A stretch of 53,552 nt of DNA, from NCBI GenBank assembly GCA_028287035.1, contig JAQBQL010000123.1, forward strand, positions 1 to 53,552, in the 5' to 3' direction. Below are positions 25,391 through 34,212 of the stretch, piece by piece. The notes beneath the pieces were generated by a model that was not told the origin of the DNA, made no database searches, and saw nothing but the letters and a program-made list of their open reading frames with translations. A program made the translations under genes and the position numbers. The stretch is from Labilithrix sp. (GTDB lineage: Bacteria > Myxococcota > Polyangia > Polyangiales > Polyangiaceae). Every line of letters starts with the position of its first letter. The first letter of the stretch is position 1.

Positions 25391-26146
25391 ATGCCCTATC
25401 CCCCGCTCGTGCCCTGGATTCCCGTCAACCTCCGCGGTCAGAAGGTCCTCGCGAAGGCGCTCGCCAGCGGGGCCCTCGACGCCACCTCGGGGCGCGTCGA
25501 GATCCGCTACAAGCCGACCGACGGGCGCGCGTACCAGGCCGCCGAGCGTAACCTCGAGCCCATCGCGGGCGCGGCGCTCCTCCCCGACGATCACTGCGCG
25601 CCCGCCGAGGCCGCGCCGCCGAAGGAAAAGGCCGCCTCGAAGAGCGCGCCCTCGAAGAGCAGCGAACGGAAGACCGCCGCTGCCGCCAAGGCACTGGCGC
25701 CGGGCGCGGTGCCCGCCGGCGCGTGGACCGTCTATGCCGACGGCGCGTGCTCCGGGAACCCAGGGCCGGCCGGCCTCGGCATCGTGCTCGTCGCCCCCGA
25801 CGGCACCGTGCACGAGGGCTTCGAGTACCTCGGCGTCGGCACGAACAACATCGCCGAGCTCACCGGCGTCCTCCGGGCCGCCGAGATCGTCCCGGACGGC
25901 GGCGTCGCGTTCGTGCACACCGACAGCCAGTACGCGATCGGCGTCCTGTCGAAGGGCTGGAAGGCCAAGGCGAACCAGGAGCTCATCGCGAACGTCAAGT
26001 CGGCGCTCGGCAAGCGCGGCTCCTCGTGGCGGCTCGTCTACGTGCCCGGGCACTCCGGCGTCCCGCTCAACGAACGGGCCGACGAGCTCGCGCGCGAGGC
26101 GGTCCGGACCCGCGCCTCCCGGCTTCCGGCCCGGCCTGGATCGTGA
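25391..26146 (+). CDS. rnhA: Ribonuclease HI with an N-terminal extension
   Basis: 251 residues. The RNase H domain is C-terminal (~110-240), with D117 in YADGACSGNPGPAG, E156 in NNIAELTGV, D178 in HTDSQY, H221 in PGHSGV and D231 in NERADELA, so all catalytic residues are present. It cleaves the RNA strand of RNA-DNA hybrids. The first ~65 residues form an extra domain (VPWIPVNLRGQKVLAKALA, RVEIRYKPTDGRAYQA) that does not read like the usual caulimovirus-type hybrid-binding module, joined by a Lys/Ala/Ser-rich linker (~70-105). Standard RNase HI is about 155 residues. It is divergent from gpmI. Confidence 0.88.
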   Translation: MPYPPLVPWIPVNLRGQKVLAKALASGALDATSGRVEIRYKPTDGRAYQAAERNLEPIAGAALLPDDHCAPAEAAPPKEKAASKSAPSKSSERKTAAAAKALAPGAVPAGAWTVYADGACSGNPGPAGLGIVLVAPDGTVHEGFEYLGVGTNNIAELTGVLRAAEIVPDGGVAFVHTDSQYAIGVLSKGWKAKANQELIANVKSALGKRGSSWRLVYVPGHSGVPLNERADELAREAVRTRASRLPARPGS

Positions 26147-26164
26147 CTATGCTGGCGGGCCGCC

Positions 26165-26758
26165 ATGCCCGCCAGGATCCACCCCTCCTCCGATGTCTCC
26201 GCCAAGGCCACGATCGGCGACGGCACGCAGATCTGGCTCTTCTGCCAGGTCCGTGACGGTGCGCGCATCGGCAAGGGCTGCATCCTCGGCAAGGGCGTGT
26301 ACGTCGACAACGACGTCGTCATCGGCGACAGCGTCAAGATCCAGAACAACGTCTCGGTGTTCGTCGGCGTGACCATCGAGGACGGCGTGTTCGTCGGCCC
26401 GCACGTCTGCTTCACGAACGACAAGGTCCCGCGCGCCGTCAACGCCGACATGAGCGCGAAGAGCGCGCACGACTGGAAGGTCACGCCGACGCTCGTGAAG
26501 GCCGGCGCCGCGCTCGGCGCCAACGCCACGATCGTGTGCGGCGTCACCGTCGGGCGCTGGGCGATGGTGGGCTCGGGCTCGGTCGTCACGAAGGACGTCC
26601 CCGACCACGCGCTCGTCGTCGGCAACCCGGCGCGCTTCCTCGCCTGGGTGTGCTCGTGCGGCGAGCGCGTCGCCGTCGACGACGCGACCGGCCGAGGGAC
26701 CTGCACGTGCGGGCGCACGCTCGCGAAGACCGGCTCCGGAATGAGGCTCGTCGACTGA
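26165..26758 (+). CDS. Hexapeptide-repeat sugar N-acetyltransferase (WbpD/WlbB-like)
   Basis: 197 residues forming a left-handed beta helix: many hexapeptide repeats (IGDGTQIWLFCQVRDGARIG, then GVTIEDGVFVGPHVCFTND). This family acetylates the 3-amino group of UDP-2-acetamido-3-amino sugars using acetyl-CoA. The C-terminus has two CxC pairs (WVCSCGE and CTCGRT) that look like a small zinc ribbon, seen in a subset of this family. Matching dehydrogenase and aminotransferase genes are in the window but ~19 kb away (45021 and 47882). It overlaps the next gene (TGATG). Confidence 0.87.
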   Translation: MPARIHPSSDVSAKATIGDGTQIWLFCQVRDGARIGKGCILGKGVYVDNDVVIGDSVKIQNNVSVFVGVTIEDGVFVGPHVCFTNDKVPRAVNADMSAKSAHDWKVTPTLVKAGAALGANATIVCGVTVGRWAMVGSGSVVTKDVPDHALVVGNPARFLAWVCSCGERVAVDDATGRGTCTCGRTLAKTGSGMRLVD

Positions 26759-27594
26759 TGCACATCTTCCGGGAGGGGCTGTTCGACGGACAGGTGGCGA
26801 TCGTCACCGGCGGCGGCAGCGGCATCGGCCTGTCGACGGCCATCGCGCTCGGCGAGCTCGGCGCGAAGGTGGCCATCTGCGGGCGCAAGCAGGAGAAGCT
26901 CGACGCCGCCGAGCAGAAGCTGCGCGCGCTCGGCATCGAGGTCTTCGCTGCGACCTGCGACATCCGCGAGGTCGCCCAGATCGACGCATTCGCGGACGCC
27001 GTGAAGGAGAAGCTCGGCGCGGCGTCGGTGCTCGTCAACAACGCGGGCGGCCAGTTCCCGACCACCGCCGAGACGGTGAGCCCGCGCGGCTGGGAAGCCG
27101 TCATCAAGAACAACCTGAACGGCACGTTCTTCATGACCCAGGCGGTCGCCGCGCGTCACATGATCCCCGCCAAGAAGGGGCGCATCGTGAACGTCATCGC
27201 CAACGTGGCGCGCGGGTTCCCGGGCATGGTCCACACCGGGGCGGCGCGCGCCGGGGTCGAGAACTTCACGAAGACGCTCGCCGTCGAATGGGCGACGCAC
27301 AACATCCAGGTCAACGCGATTGCCCCCGGCATCATCGCCACCACGGGGACCGCGCAGTACCCGCCGGAGCTGCTCGAGACGAGCCGCCTGCGCACCCCGA
27401 TGAAGCGCCTCGGCACGCCCGGCGAGGTCGCGCAGCTCATCGTGTATCTTGCATGTGACGCGGCGTGGTTCGTGACCGGCGAGTGCTGGTACATCGACGG
27501 CGGCGCGCACCTCTGGGGCGACATCTGGCCGATCGACGGAGCCGAGGCGGCACCCGCGCCCTCGGTCATCGACGAGCTCGCGAAGTCGGGGTGA
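26758..27594 (+). CDS. SDR oxidoreductase resembling trans-2-enoyl-CoA reductase (PECR)
   Basis: 278 residues with the NAD(P) loop TGGGSGIG (17-24) and NNAGGQFP. The usual catalytic YxxxK is absent; the site reads HTGAARAGVENFTKTLAVEW, close to the peroxisomal trans-2-enoyl-CoA reductase pattern (HSGAARAGV), where chemistry differs from classical SDRs. A fatty-acyl-CoA substrate is thus more likely than a sugar, despite the glycan-type neighbours. The start overlaps the upstream stop and the end overlaps the TMTC-like gene (GTGA), so it is embedded in the operon. Confidence 0.85.
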   Translation: MHIFREGLFDGQVAIVTGGGSGIGLSTAIALGELGAKVAICGRKQEKLDAAEQKLRALGIEVFAATCDIREVAQIDAFADAVKEKLGAASVLVNNAGGQFPTTAETVSPRGWEAVIKNNLNGTFFMTQAVAARHMIPAKKGRIVNVIANVARGFPGMVHTGAARAGVENFTKTLAVEWATHNIQVNAIAPGIIATTGTAQYPPELLETSRLRTPMKRLGTPGEVAQLIVYLACDAAWFVTGECWYIDGGAHLWGDIWPIDGAEAAPAPSVIDELAKSG

Positions 27595-29819
27595 GCGTGA
27601 CGGTCGAGGACACGAACGCCGAGCCGCCCGCGCCCGCCGCGCCTGCACCTGCGCCGGAAGCCGTCCCGCTGCGGCCGCCATTCCTGCGCACGGTCAGGCA
27701 GTGGGTGCACGACTACTTCCTCGGCGACGACCCGACGTTCGGCCTCGCGCTCGTGCCGTTCTGCTTCCTGTCGATGCTGCTCTTCACGCGGCATCCGAGC
27801 ACGAACTTCATCTTCGACGAGCAGGAGGCGCTGCTCGCGAACCCGTACGTGCGCAGCGTCGCCGACGCGCACCCGAAGTTCCGCTGGATCGACGCGTTCT
27901 ACCGCGACTTCTGGGGCCTCGGACCGGATCGCAGCATCGGCTCGTACCGGCCGATCCCGGACCTCGTGTGGCGCGCGCTGTGGGCGCTCGGCGCGCGCGA
28001 GCAGACGCCGTTCCTCCATCACTGGGTGAACGTCCTCCTCCACGGCGTGAACGGCGCGCTCGTCACGGTCCTCGCGTTCCAGCTCACCCGGAAGCGCAGC
28101 ACCGCGTGGCTCGCCGGCCTCGCCTTCACGGCGTGCGCCGTGCTCACCGAGGCGGTGAGCGGCGTCGTCGGCATCTCGGACGTGCTGGGGGCGACCGGCG
28201 CCATCGCCGCGCTCATGGCGCTCGCGTGGGAGATGCCGCTCATGGGCGTCGGCGTGTTCGCGGCGACGCTCTTCGGCCTCTACTCGAAGGAGAGCGCGCT
28301 CTGCTGCGTGCCCCTCGTGCCGGTGTTCGCGCTGCTGTGCGCCCAGGTGCATCATCCGGCGCGGCCCCGCCGGTGGACGCGCGCGATCCTCGCGTTCGTC
28401 GCGGTGGCCGCGGCGTTCGTCTTCTACGTCGAGGCGCGGCGTCGCGCGTTCCCGGCGGCGCTGCCGACCGAGCTCTCCGTCGAGGCGAACGCCGGCAAGC
28501 GGTTCGGCCCGCGGACCTTCGCCGCGATCCTGCGCTGGTACGGGCAGCCCGCGCTCCCTAAGGACCCGCTCAACAATCCGCTCGTCAACGCGCCCGGCCC
28601 GCTGCGGCTCGGCGGGGCGCTGCGCGTCTACTTCCGCGGGCTCGTCCAGCTCGTGTTCCCCTACCCGCTCTCCGGGGACTACTCGGCGCCGCAGGAGCCG
28701 CTCCCGAAGCGCCTCTTGTTCCCGGAGAGCATCCTCGGCGCGCTGGGGTTCGTGCTGCCCTTCCTGTTCGCGGCCTGGGCGGGGCTCGCCGGCTTCGTGC
28801 GCTGGATGCAACATGCACGTACCCCGGTCCGCGTCCCGGGGGAGGCGCGCATGGGGCTCGGCGCGATCGTGATGCTGGGCGGAACCTGCCTCGCCTTTGC
28901 GCGATTCGCCCCGCGTGCCGCCTGGATCTACGCCTCGATCGCGGTCATCGCGGGCGCCGGCGTCTTCGTGTGGGGCTGGCTGGAGCGCCGCGTGTTCGCG
29001 CCGGAACCCGAGCCCGAGCTCCTCCCGGGCGCGCCCTACCGCGACGTTCCCCCGGCCGCCGCCGACGTCGCGCCATTCGATGCCCGACCGCTCGCCGGCG
29101 CCGCGCTCCTCTTCATCGCGGTCTCGTACTTCCCGGTCTCGAACATCCCGGCGCTCCTGCCGACCATCCGCGCCGAGCGGTTCTGGTACTTCCCGGCGAT
29201 CGGCTCGAGCCTGCTGCTCGCGCTCGGGTTCACGGCGCTGCTCCGCCGCTTCCCGGCGGGCACGCGCGGGCGGAAGGCGGTCGTCGCCGCCGTCGTGGTC
29301 TTCTTCGGGTTCCAGGGCGCGATGGCGCGTCGTCACGCCAACGACTACACCGACGACCTCACGTTCTGGGACGCCACGCGCAAGGCGGTCCCGCGGAGCG
29401 CGAAGGCGCACCTGAACTACTCGGTGATGAAGGGCGCGCGCGGCGACCTCGAGGCGCGCCTCGCCTCGAGCCGCACCGCCCTCGAGCTCGCGCCCGAGTG
29501 GCCGATGGCGAGCATCTACCTGGGCGACACCCTCTGCCGCTTGCACCGCGCGCCCGAGGCCTGGCCGCACTACCGGCGCGGGTTCGAGCTCGCGCCGAAC
29601 GACGTGAACCTCGTCGCGCTGGCGCTGCAGTGCCTCTGGGACGAGAAGATGCTGGGGACCGAGTCGAACATCCGCGCCGAGCTCGATCACATGAAGGACG
29701 AGCACCCCGGCTCGTGGGTGCAGTACCTGGCCAACGACATCCTCGACAAGGGCGAGGAGCACAACGGCGTCGATCCCAAGTACCGCCCGCGCGGCTACAA
29801 CGAAGGGCCGAAGGACTGA
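27591..29819 (+). CDS. TMTC-like GT-C membrane glycosyltransferase with C-terminal TPRs
   Basis: 742 residues from a GTG overlapping the SDR stop. After a Pro/Ala-rich N-terminus, about ten membrane helices follow, with an acidic first-loop motif FIFDEQEALLANPYV (D76-E77) like the catalytic loop of GT-C enzymes and of eukaryotic TMTC O-mannosyltransferases. The C-terminal ~150 residues are TPR-like (AKAHLNYSVMKGARGDLEAR, EWPMASIYLGDTLCRL). GT-C enzymes use lipid-linked sugars and work on the periplasmic side. The acceptor is unknown. Downstream genes start by overlap. Confidence 0.8.
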   Translation: MSVTVEDTNAEPPAPAAPAPAPEAVPLRPPFLRTVRQWVHDYFLGDDPTFGLALVPFCFLSMLLFTRHPSTNFIFDEQEALLANPYVRSVADAHPKFRWIDAFYRDFWGLGPDRSIGSYRPIPDLVWRALWALGAREQTPFLHHWVNVLLHGVNGALVTVLAFQLTRKRSTAWLAGLAFTACAVLTEAVSGVVGISDVLGATGAIAALMALAWEMPLMGVGVFAATLFGLYSKESALCCVPLVPVFALLCAQVHHPARPRRWTRAILAFVAVAAAFVFYVEARRRAFPAALPTELSVEANAGKRFGPRTFAAILRWYGQPALPKDPLNNPLVNAPGPLRLGGALRVYFRGLVQLVFPYPLSGDYSAPQEPLPKRLLFPESILGALGFVLPFLFAAWAGLAGFVRWMQHARTPVRVPGEARMGLGAIVMLGGTCLAFARFAPRAAWIYASIAVIAGAGVFVWGWLERRVFAPEPEPELLPGAPYRDVPPAAADVAPFDARPLAGAALLFIAVSYFPVSNIPALLPTIRAERFWYFPAIGSSLLLALGFTALLRRFPAGTRGRKAVVAAVVVFFGFQGAMARRHANDYTDDLTFWDATRKAVPRSAKAHLNYSVMKGARGDLEARLASSRTALELAPEWPMASIYLGDTLCRLHRAPEAWPHYRRGFELAPNDVNLVALALQCLWDEKMLGTESNIRAELDHMKDEHPGSWVQYLANDILDKGEEHNGVDPKYRPRGYNEGPKD

Positions 29820-30202
29820 TGGATCTCCGCGTCACGCTCCTGGCCTCCGCGGTCGCTCTCGCGGCGAGCGGCTACGTCGGCTTCCGCGCGCGCACGGCCC
29901 CCGCGCCGTCGGTCGGCGTGCCCGCCACCGACGCGCAGGACGCGACCGTGGCGGCGCGCGTGGCGAGCAGCGAGCCCGGGTGGCGCCGCGAGTCCGAGCA
30001 GGACTTCCCGGCCGACCAGTGGTCGCAGCGCGACGCGTTCCACGGCCACGAGGTCGCGCTCATCCGCGAGCTCGCCGGCGCGGGCCACACCTCGTACGAG
30101 GAGGTCATCCGCGCCATCGACGAGGACATCCACCGCATGCAGGGACGGGCCGACCGGAGCGCCGCCGCCGTTCCCTGCAAGCCGCGCCCGTTCTACGACT
30201 GA
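29819..30202 (+). CDS. Small hypothetical exported protein
   Basis: 127 residues; the ATG overlaps the preceding stop (TGATG). It has a signal peptide or anchor (TLLASAVALAASGYVGF), an Ala/Asp-rich stretch, then a helical acidic region with a conserved-looking end (PCKPRPFYD). No family is recognised. It is probably a periplasmic partner of the flanking TMTC-like and YfhO-like membrane proteins, judged only from coupling. Confidence 0.65.
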   Translation: MDLRVTLLASAVALAASGYVGFRARTAPAPSVGVPATDAQDATVAARVASSEPGWRRESEQDFPADQWSQRDAFHGHEVALIRELAGAGHTSYEEVIRAIDEDIHRMQGRADRSAAAVPCKPRPFYD

Positions 30203-30203
30203 C

Positions 30204-32522
30204 ATGGGCCTCGGGAACCGCCTCGCCGGCAGCACCGCCGTCCGCCTCGCGGTGTTCGCGCTGCTCGCGCTCGCGCTCGTGTACACGTCGCTCGAGCACG
30301 CCGGCAGCATCAACGAGTTCCGCGACGCGCAGGTGCTCATCGGCTACGAGCGCGCCGCCGTCGACACGGTCCGGCACTTCGGGCAGCTGCCGCTCTGGAA
30401 CCCGTACTACTGCGGCGGGCTCGACGGCGTGGGCGCGCCGCAGAGCCGCTTCGCGTCGCCGACGCTGCTGGTGAGCCTGCTGTTCGGGGCGGAGCGCGGC
30501 GAGATCGTGCTCGTGTTCCTCTTCGCGGTCCTCGGCATGGAGGGCACGTACCGCTGGCTCCGCACGCGGGTGAGCTCGCCGGCAGCCGCAGCGGTGGTCG
30601 CACCCGTGTTCGCGCTCTCCGGGCAGTTCGCGGTCGCCTACTTCCGCGGCTGGACGAACTTCTTCGGCTTCGAGCTGGTGCCTTGGATCCTGCTCGGCCT
30701 GACGCTCGCCGGCCGCGGGCGGGTGCGCGGCGTCGCCATCGCATCGGTGGCCTTCGCGGTGATGCTCGGCTTCGGCGGATCGTTCGCGGCGCCGCTCGTC
30801 GCGGTCGCGGCGGCGGTCGAGTCGCTCCGCATCCTGCACGAGCAGGCCCCCGGGACGCGGCGACGCGCGCTCCTCATGCTCCTCGTCACGGCGAGCTTCA
30901 TGTTCGCCGCGTCGCTGGTGCGCCTCTGGCCGATCGCCGAGACGCTCGAGGCAGCGCCGCGCATCATGGCCGGCACGCCGGGCCACCTCCCGCGCGCGCT
31001 CTACGCGGCGATCACGACGCCGCTCACCTCGAAGGACGGCGACATCCTCCTTCCGGGCAGCTTCTTCGTGGGCACCGCGTTCCTGGCGCTCGCGGCGCTC
31101 GGCGCCACGGACCGGAAGGCCCTCCGCGGCCTCCTCGCGGTCTTCGTGTTCGTGTGGCTCGCCGCCGGCTACCTGCGGAAGCCCTCGCTCTTCGGGCTGC
31201 TGCGCGAGCTGCCGGTGTTCTCGGCGCTGCGCTACCCGGAGCGGTTCTTGTGGCTGGCGATCCTGTTCGCCTGCGAGCCCGCGGCGCACGCCCTCGCGAA
31301 GATCCCGCTCGTCGGAGAGGGTCGCCGCTGGCGCGTCGCGGTGTGGGCGGTCCTCGGCGGCGCGGTCGCGTTCACGATCGTCGGCGAGATCGGCGCCTTC
31401 CACCGCGTCGCCGCGCAGCGGTCGCTCTTCCCGATCCGTGACGGCGAGCCGCTTCCGTTCCGCCAGTCGCGTGGCAACCGCTGGGTCGCGGCGCACGTCG
31501 AGGCGCTCGGCCTCGGGTCGCTCTCCTGCTGGGAGACGCATCCGGTGGTCCAGACGCCGCTGCTCCGCGCCGACCTGCCCGCCGAGGAGTACCTGAGCGA
31601 GGCGACGCGCGACGCGGGCACGGTGAAACGCATCTCGTGGTCACCGAACCGCATCGTCGTGCACGCCAGCGTGACGAAGCCGGCGCGCCTCCTCGTCAAC
31701 CAGAACTGGCATCCCGGGTGGCACGCGAGCGGCGGCACGGTGGTGTCGGACGGCGGGCTCCTCGCCGTCGACGTGCCCGCCGGCGAGCACGACGTCGAGC
31801 TCCGCTTCCGTCCCTGGTCGACGGTGGGCGGCGGGCTCGTGTCGCTCACCGCGCTGGCGATGCTCGGCGCGCTCGCGCTCCGGACGCGGCGTCACGGCGA
31901 TCTCTGGTCACGCGCGGCGCGCCTCGGCACCGCGGCGTGCTGCGTGGCGCCGTGGCTGGTGTTCGGCGCGGCGTACGCGCTGTCGCCCGATCCGCGCTTC
32001 CCGGCGCCCGCGGCGCACAATGCGAACGGCACGCCGGCGCTGCTCGCCGACGGCGAGCCCCTGCCGCCCGACGTCGTACGTACCGATGCGACGTTCGACC
32101 TGCCGCTCACCGTCCTCGCCGGCAGCGTGCACGGCCCCGACGTCCTCGGCATCGTGTCGCTCGACGTGTACCTCCGGCGCACCGGACGCGTGCCGCGGTC
32201 CACGACGATGTTCGTGCACCTCGAGCGGCGCGGCGGGAAGGTCGAGCGCCCGACCAAGGGCGCCGACAAGCCGCGCGACTCGTTCTACAACGCCGACCAC
32301 CAGGTGCTGGCCGGCTCGTTCTACCTGTCCGACGCGCCGGCGGGCCGCCTCGTCCACGACGCGCGCGGCGTCCGCCTGAAGGACGCGGAGAGCGGGACCT
32401 GGGACGTGTGGGTCGCCTTTGGTCACGTCTCGGGCGCGCGCGGCCGGGCCGCGGTGACGAGCCCGGGCGCGGCGACGGTCAGCGAGAACCGCGTCCGCAT
32501 CGGTACGTTCACCGTCAGGTGA
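30204..32522 (+). CDS. YfhO-like large membrane protein (putative GT-C glycosyltransferase)
   Basis: 772 residues with about eleven helices and two soluble parts. The first loop holds FGQLPLWNPYYCGGLDGVGA, typical of YfhO-type proteins thought to be GT-C glycosyltransferases. A periplasmic segment has PFRQSRGNRW and LVNQNWHPGWHAS. It is clearly paralogous to the protein at 49020-50963, which has FGQLPAWNPYWCGG, PFRQSRGNR and VNQNWAPEWRAS. This copy carries an extra ~140-residue C-terminal domain that the other lacks. It begins one base after the preceding stop and ends an operon that starts at 26165. Confidence 0.8.
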   Translation: MGLGNRLAGSTAVRLAVFALLALALVYTSLEHAGSINEFRDAQVLIGYERAAVDTVRHFGQLPLWNPYYCGGLDGVGAPQSRFASPTLLVSLLFGAERGEIVLVFLFAVLGMEGTYRWLRTRVSSPAAAAVVAPVFALSGQFAVAYFRGWTNFFGFELVPWILLGLTLAGRGRVRGVAIASVAFAVMLGFGGSFAAPLVAVAAAVESLRILHEQAPGTRRRALLMLLVTASFMFAASLVRLWPIAETLEAAPRIMAGTPGHLPRALYAAITTPLTSKDGDILLPGSFFVGTAFLALAALGATDRKALRGLLAVFVFVWLAAGYLRKPSLFGLLRELPVFSALRYPERFLWLAILFACEPAAHALAKIPLVGEGRRWRVAVWAVLGGAVAFTIVGEIGAFHRVAAQRSLFPIRDGEPLPFRQSRGNRWVAAHVEALGLGSLSCWETHPVVQTPLLRADLPAEEYLSEATRDAGTVKRISWSPNRIVVHASVTKPARLLVNQNWHPGWHASGGTVVSDGGLLAVDVPAGEHDVELRFRPWSTVGGGLVSLTALAMLGALALRTRRHGDLWSRAARLGTAACCVAPWLVFGAAYALSPDPRFPAPAAHNANGTPALLADGEPLPPDVVRTDATFDLPLTVLAGSVHGPDVLGIVSLDVYLRRTGRVPRSTTMFVHLERRGGKVERPTKGADKPRDSFYNADHQVLAGSFYLSDAPAGRLVHDARGVRLKDAESGTWDVWVAFGHVSGARGRAAVTSPGAATVSENRVRIGTFTVR

Positions 32523-32525
32523 GCG

Positions 32526-32885
32526 TCACGCCGCGGGCGCCGAGCCGCCGCCGCTCTCACCGTCGAACGAGCCGGGCGCGATGCGAAGCGCGACGAGCTC
32601 GGCGAGGATCGCCGCCGGATCGGGGTTCTTCGCCGGCTCGTCGTAGGTGAGCTGCTCGATCTTCTCGCTGCCGGAGCGGAAGACCACGACGTCCATGCCC
32701 GTCGTGCGCAGCGCCTTGGCTTCGATGTAGTCCATCACGGTCTTCGTCCGGCGACCGTTCACGGAGAGGAGGATGTCTCCGTAGCCGATGCCGGCGCGCG
32801 AGGCCGGTGTGCCTTCGAGCGTGCCGAGGATGGGAATGCCTTCGAGGGCCTTCGCGAGCGCGAACAGGGATGTCTTGGCGATCAT
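32526..32885 (-). CDS. Small PDZ-domain protein
   Basis: 119 residues from the ATG at 32885, chosen for its ribosome site (GGAGAAGG). The core is a PDZ-like domain with the carboxylate-binding-type loop LGTLEGTPASRAGIGYGDI, followed by LLSVNGRRTKTVMDYIEA. The C-terminus is a Gly/Ser/Ala tail. There is no signal peptide or protease domain, so it is likely a cytoplasmic adaptor. It lies downstream of the receiver-PATAN-roadblock gene on the same strand (gap 49 bases) and may serve the same signalling cluster. Confidence 0.72.
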   Translation of the reverse strand: MIAKTSLFALAKALEGIPILGTLEGTPASRAGIGYGDILLSVNGRRTKTVMDYIEAKALRTTGMDVVVFRSGSEKIEQLTYDEPAKNPDPAAILAELVALRIAPGSFDGESGGGSAPAA

Positions 32886-32934
32886 CGTCGGCCTTCTCCG
32901 GGTCTCCGGCACGCGCGGCGGCGCGCCTCCCTCG

Positions 32935-33294
32935 TCAGACCTGGAGGTCCTTCTCCACGTCGGCGAGCGTCATGCGCGCCATCGCCAGGTTGGCGCGCTG
33001 ACGGTCGAGCGCGACGTAGAAGAACAGGGTGGAGCGCGTCCGGAGCGGCCGGATCATGTGGTACTGCTTCGTCAGCGTGATGAGGATGTCCTCGATCCCG
33101 TCCTTCAGCGCGAGGTTGTTCATCGTCTTGCGCTTGGCACGCACGACCTCGGTGTTGCCGGCTGCCGCCACCTCCAGGTTGAGCCCGCCGCCGCCCTCCT
33201 GGCCGAGAAGCATGCCCGACTCTGCATCGACCAGCGCCGCGCCCACGAAGCCGTCGATCTGATTGAGCTTGGCGAGACTGTCCTTGATGTTCAT
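32935..33294 (-). CDS. Possible free roadblock/LC7 protein from an internal start
   Basis: An in-frame ATG at 33294, preceded by GGAG at the right distance, would give a 119-residue stand-alone roadblock protein (MNIKDSLAKLNQIDGFVG), the exact size and start expected for MglB-like proteins. Either the receiver-PATAN protein is fused to it, or both long and short forms are made. A sequencing error removing a stop between them is a third option. I list it as an alternative product of the same frame. Confidence 0.45.
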   Translation of the reverse strand: MNIKDSLAKLNQIDGFVGAALVDAESGMLLGQEGGGGLNLEVAAAGNTEVVRAKRKTMNNLALKDGIEDILITLTKQYHMIRPLRTRSTLFFYVALDRQRANLAMARMTLADVEKDLQV

Positions 33295-34212
33295 TGGAAA
33301 CTCCGTCTTGTTCGTGCCTTGTTGAGCTGCTTCGAAACTCGATAGTTCTGGGACGCGGGGCGCGGAGAGCGGAAGCCCGCCCGCCTCGAACGAGCGGAAC
33401 GCCTCGTCGATGGTGTCGTCGTCGGGCCCGAGCGAGGGAGGCGGCGCCTGCGTCCAGCCGGTCCCGCTGGAGCGCGGGGCGCTGCGCCCCTTCTCGTCGA
33501 TGCGGCGGACGCTCTCCATGAGCAGCTCCTGCCAGCTCTGGCGAACCGAGCGTTCCGGCGCGGCGGCGCACGGCTTCATCGAGAACTCGCCGCCGCTCCA
33601 CATCATGATCTCGTAGAAGGCCTCTTCGCCGACGTTGTTCGGCGTCACGGCGTGGAGGATGGCGCCCTGCGAGAAGTGGAGCTTCCCCTCGCCGGTCTTG
33701 TGGCGGATGGTGAGGCACCCGGTGCTGCTCGACAGGACGTAGAGCTGCACGATGTCGGGCAGCGTCTGCACCGAGATCGCGCCCGAGAAGCCGACCGCGG
33801 GGCTGGGCACGAGCGCCTCCTCGACGAGCTCGCAGAGGCGATCGAACTCGAAGGGTTTCTCGAGGAAGCCGGTGAAGGGACCGCCGTCGAGCCGCGTGAT
33901 GTCCGACGACTTGAAGGCGGTCATGACGATCACGGGGAGCTCCGGGTAGAGGGCGCGCGCAGCGAGGACGAGATCGATGCCGCTCATGCCAGGCATGCGG
34001 ACGTCGGCGATGAGGAGGTCGACCGGGCTCTTGCGAACCCGCACGAGCGCGCTCTCTCCGTCGTTCGCCGTCTCCACGCGATCTCCCGGGCGCGCCTTCT
34101 GGAGGCGACTCGCGAGAGACCAGGCGAGGGCCTCCTCGTCGTCCACGAGGACGATGCGTCGGCTGTCTCGCGCGGCGTCCACGGGGAAGACGTGCTGCAG
34201 TCGACGTGCCAC
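32935..34212 (-). CDS. Receiver-PATAN(DUF4388)-roadblock/LC7 fusion
   Basis: 425 residues from a GTG. The receiver domain (~18-135) has acidic pocket VLVDDEE, acceptor D70 in LLIADVRMPGMSG and K119 in FLEKPF. A PATAN/DUF4388 domain follows (~142-235; TGCLTIRHKTGEGKLHFSQG), then a disordered linker (~240-305) and a roadblock/LC7 domain (307-425; GFVGAALVDAESGMLL). Roadblock proteins of the MglB type regulate MglA GTPases, so this protein could link phosphorylation to the GTPase encoded across the divergent promoter. No stop codon separates the parts. The start is uncertain (a GTG at 34182 is the alternative). Confidence 0.8.
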   Translation of the reverse strand: MARRLQHVFPVDAARDSRRIVLVDDEEALAWSLASRLQKARPGDRVETANDGESALVRVRKSPVDLLIADVRMPGMSGIDLVLAARALYPELPVIVMTAFKSSDITRLDGGPFTGFLEKPFEFDRLCELVEEALVPSPAVGFSGAISVQTLPDIVQLYVLSSSTGCLTIRHKTGEGKLHFSQGAILHAVTPNNVGEEAFYEIMMWSGGEFSMKPCAAAPERSVRQSWQELLMESVRRIDEKGRSAPRSSGTGWTQAPPPSLGPDDDTIDEAFRSFEAGGLPLSAPRVPELSSFEAAQQGTNKTEFPMNIKDSLAKLNQIDGFVGAALVDAESGMLLGQEGGGGLNLEVAAAGNTEVVRAKRKTMNNLALKDGIEDILITLTKQYHMIRPLRTRSTLFFYVALDRQRANLAMARMTLADVEKDLQV

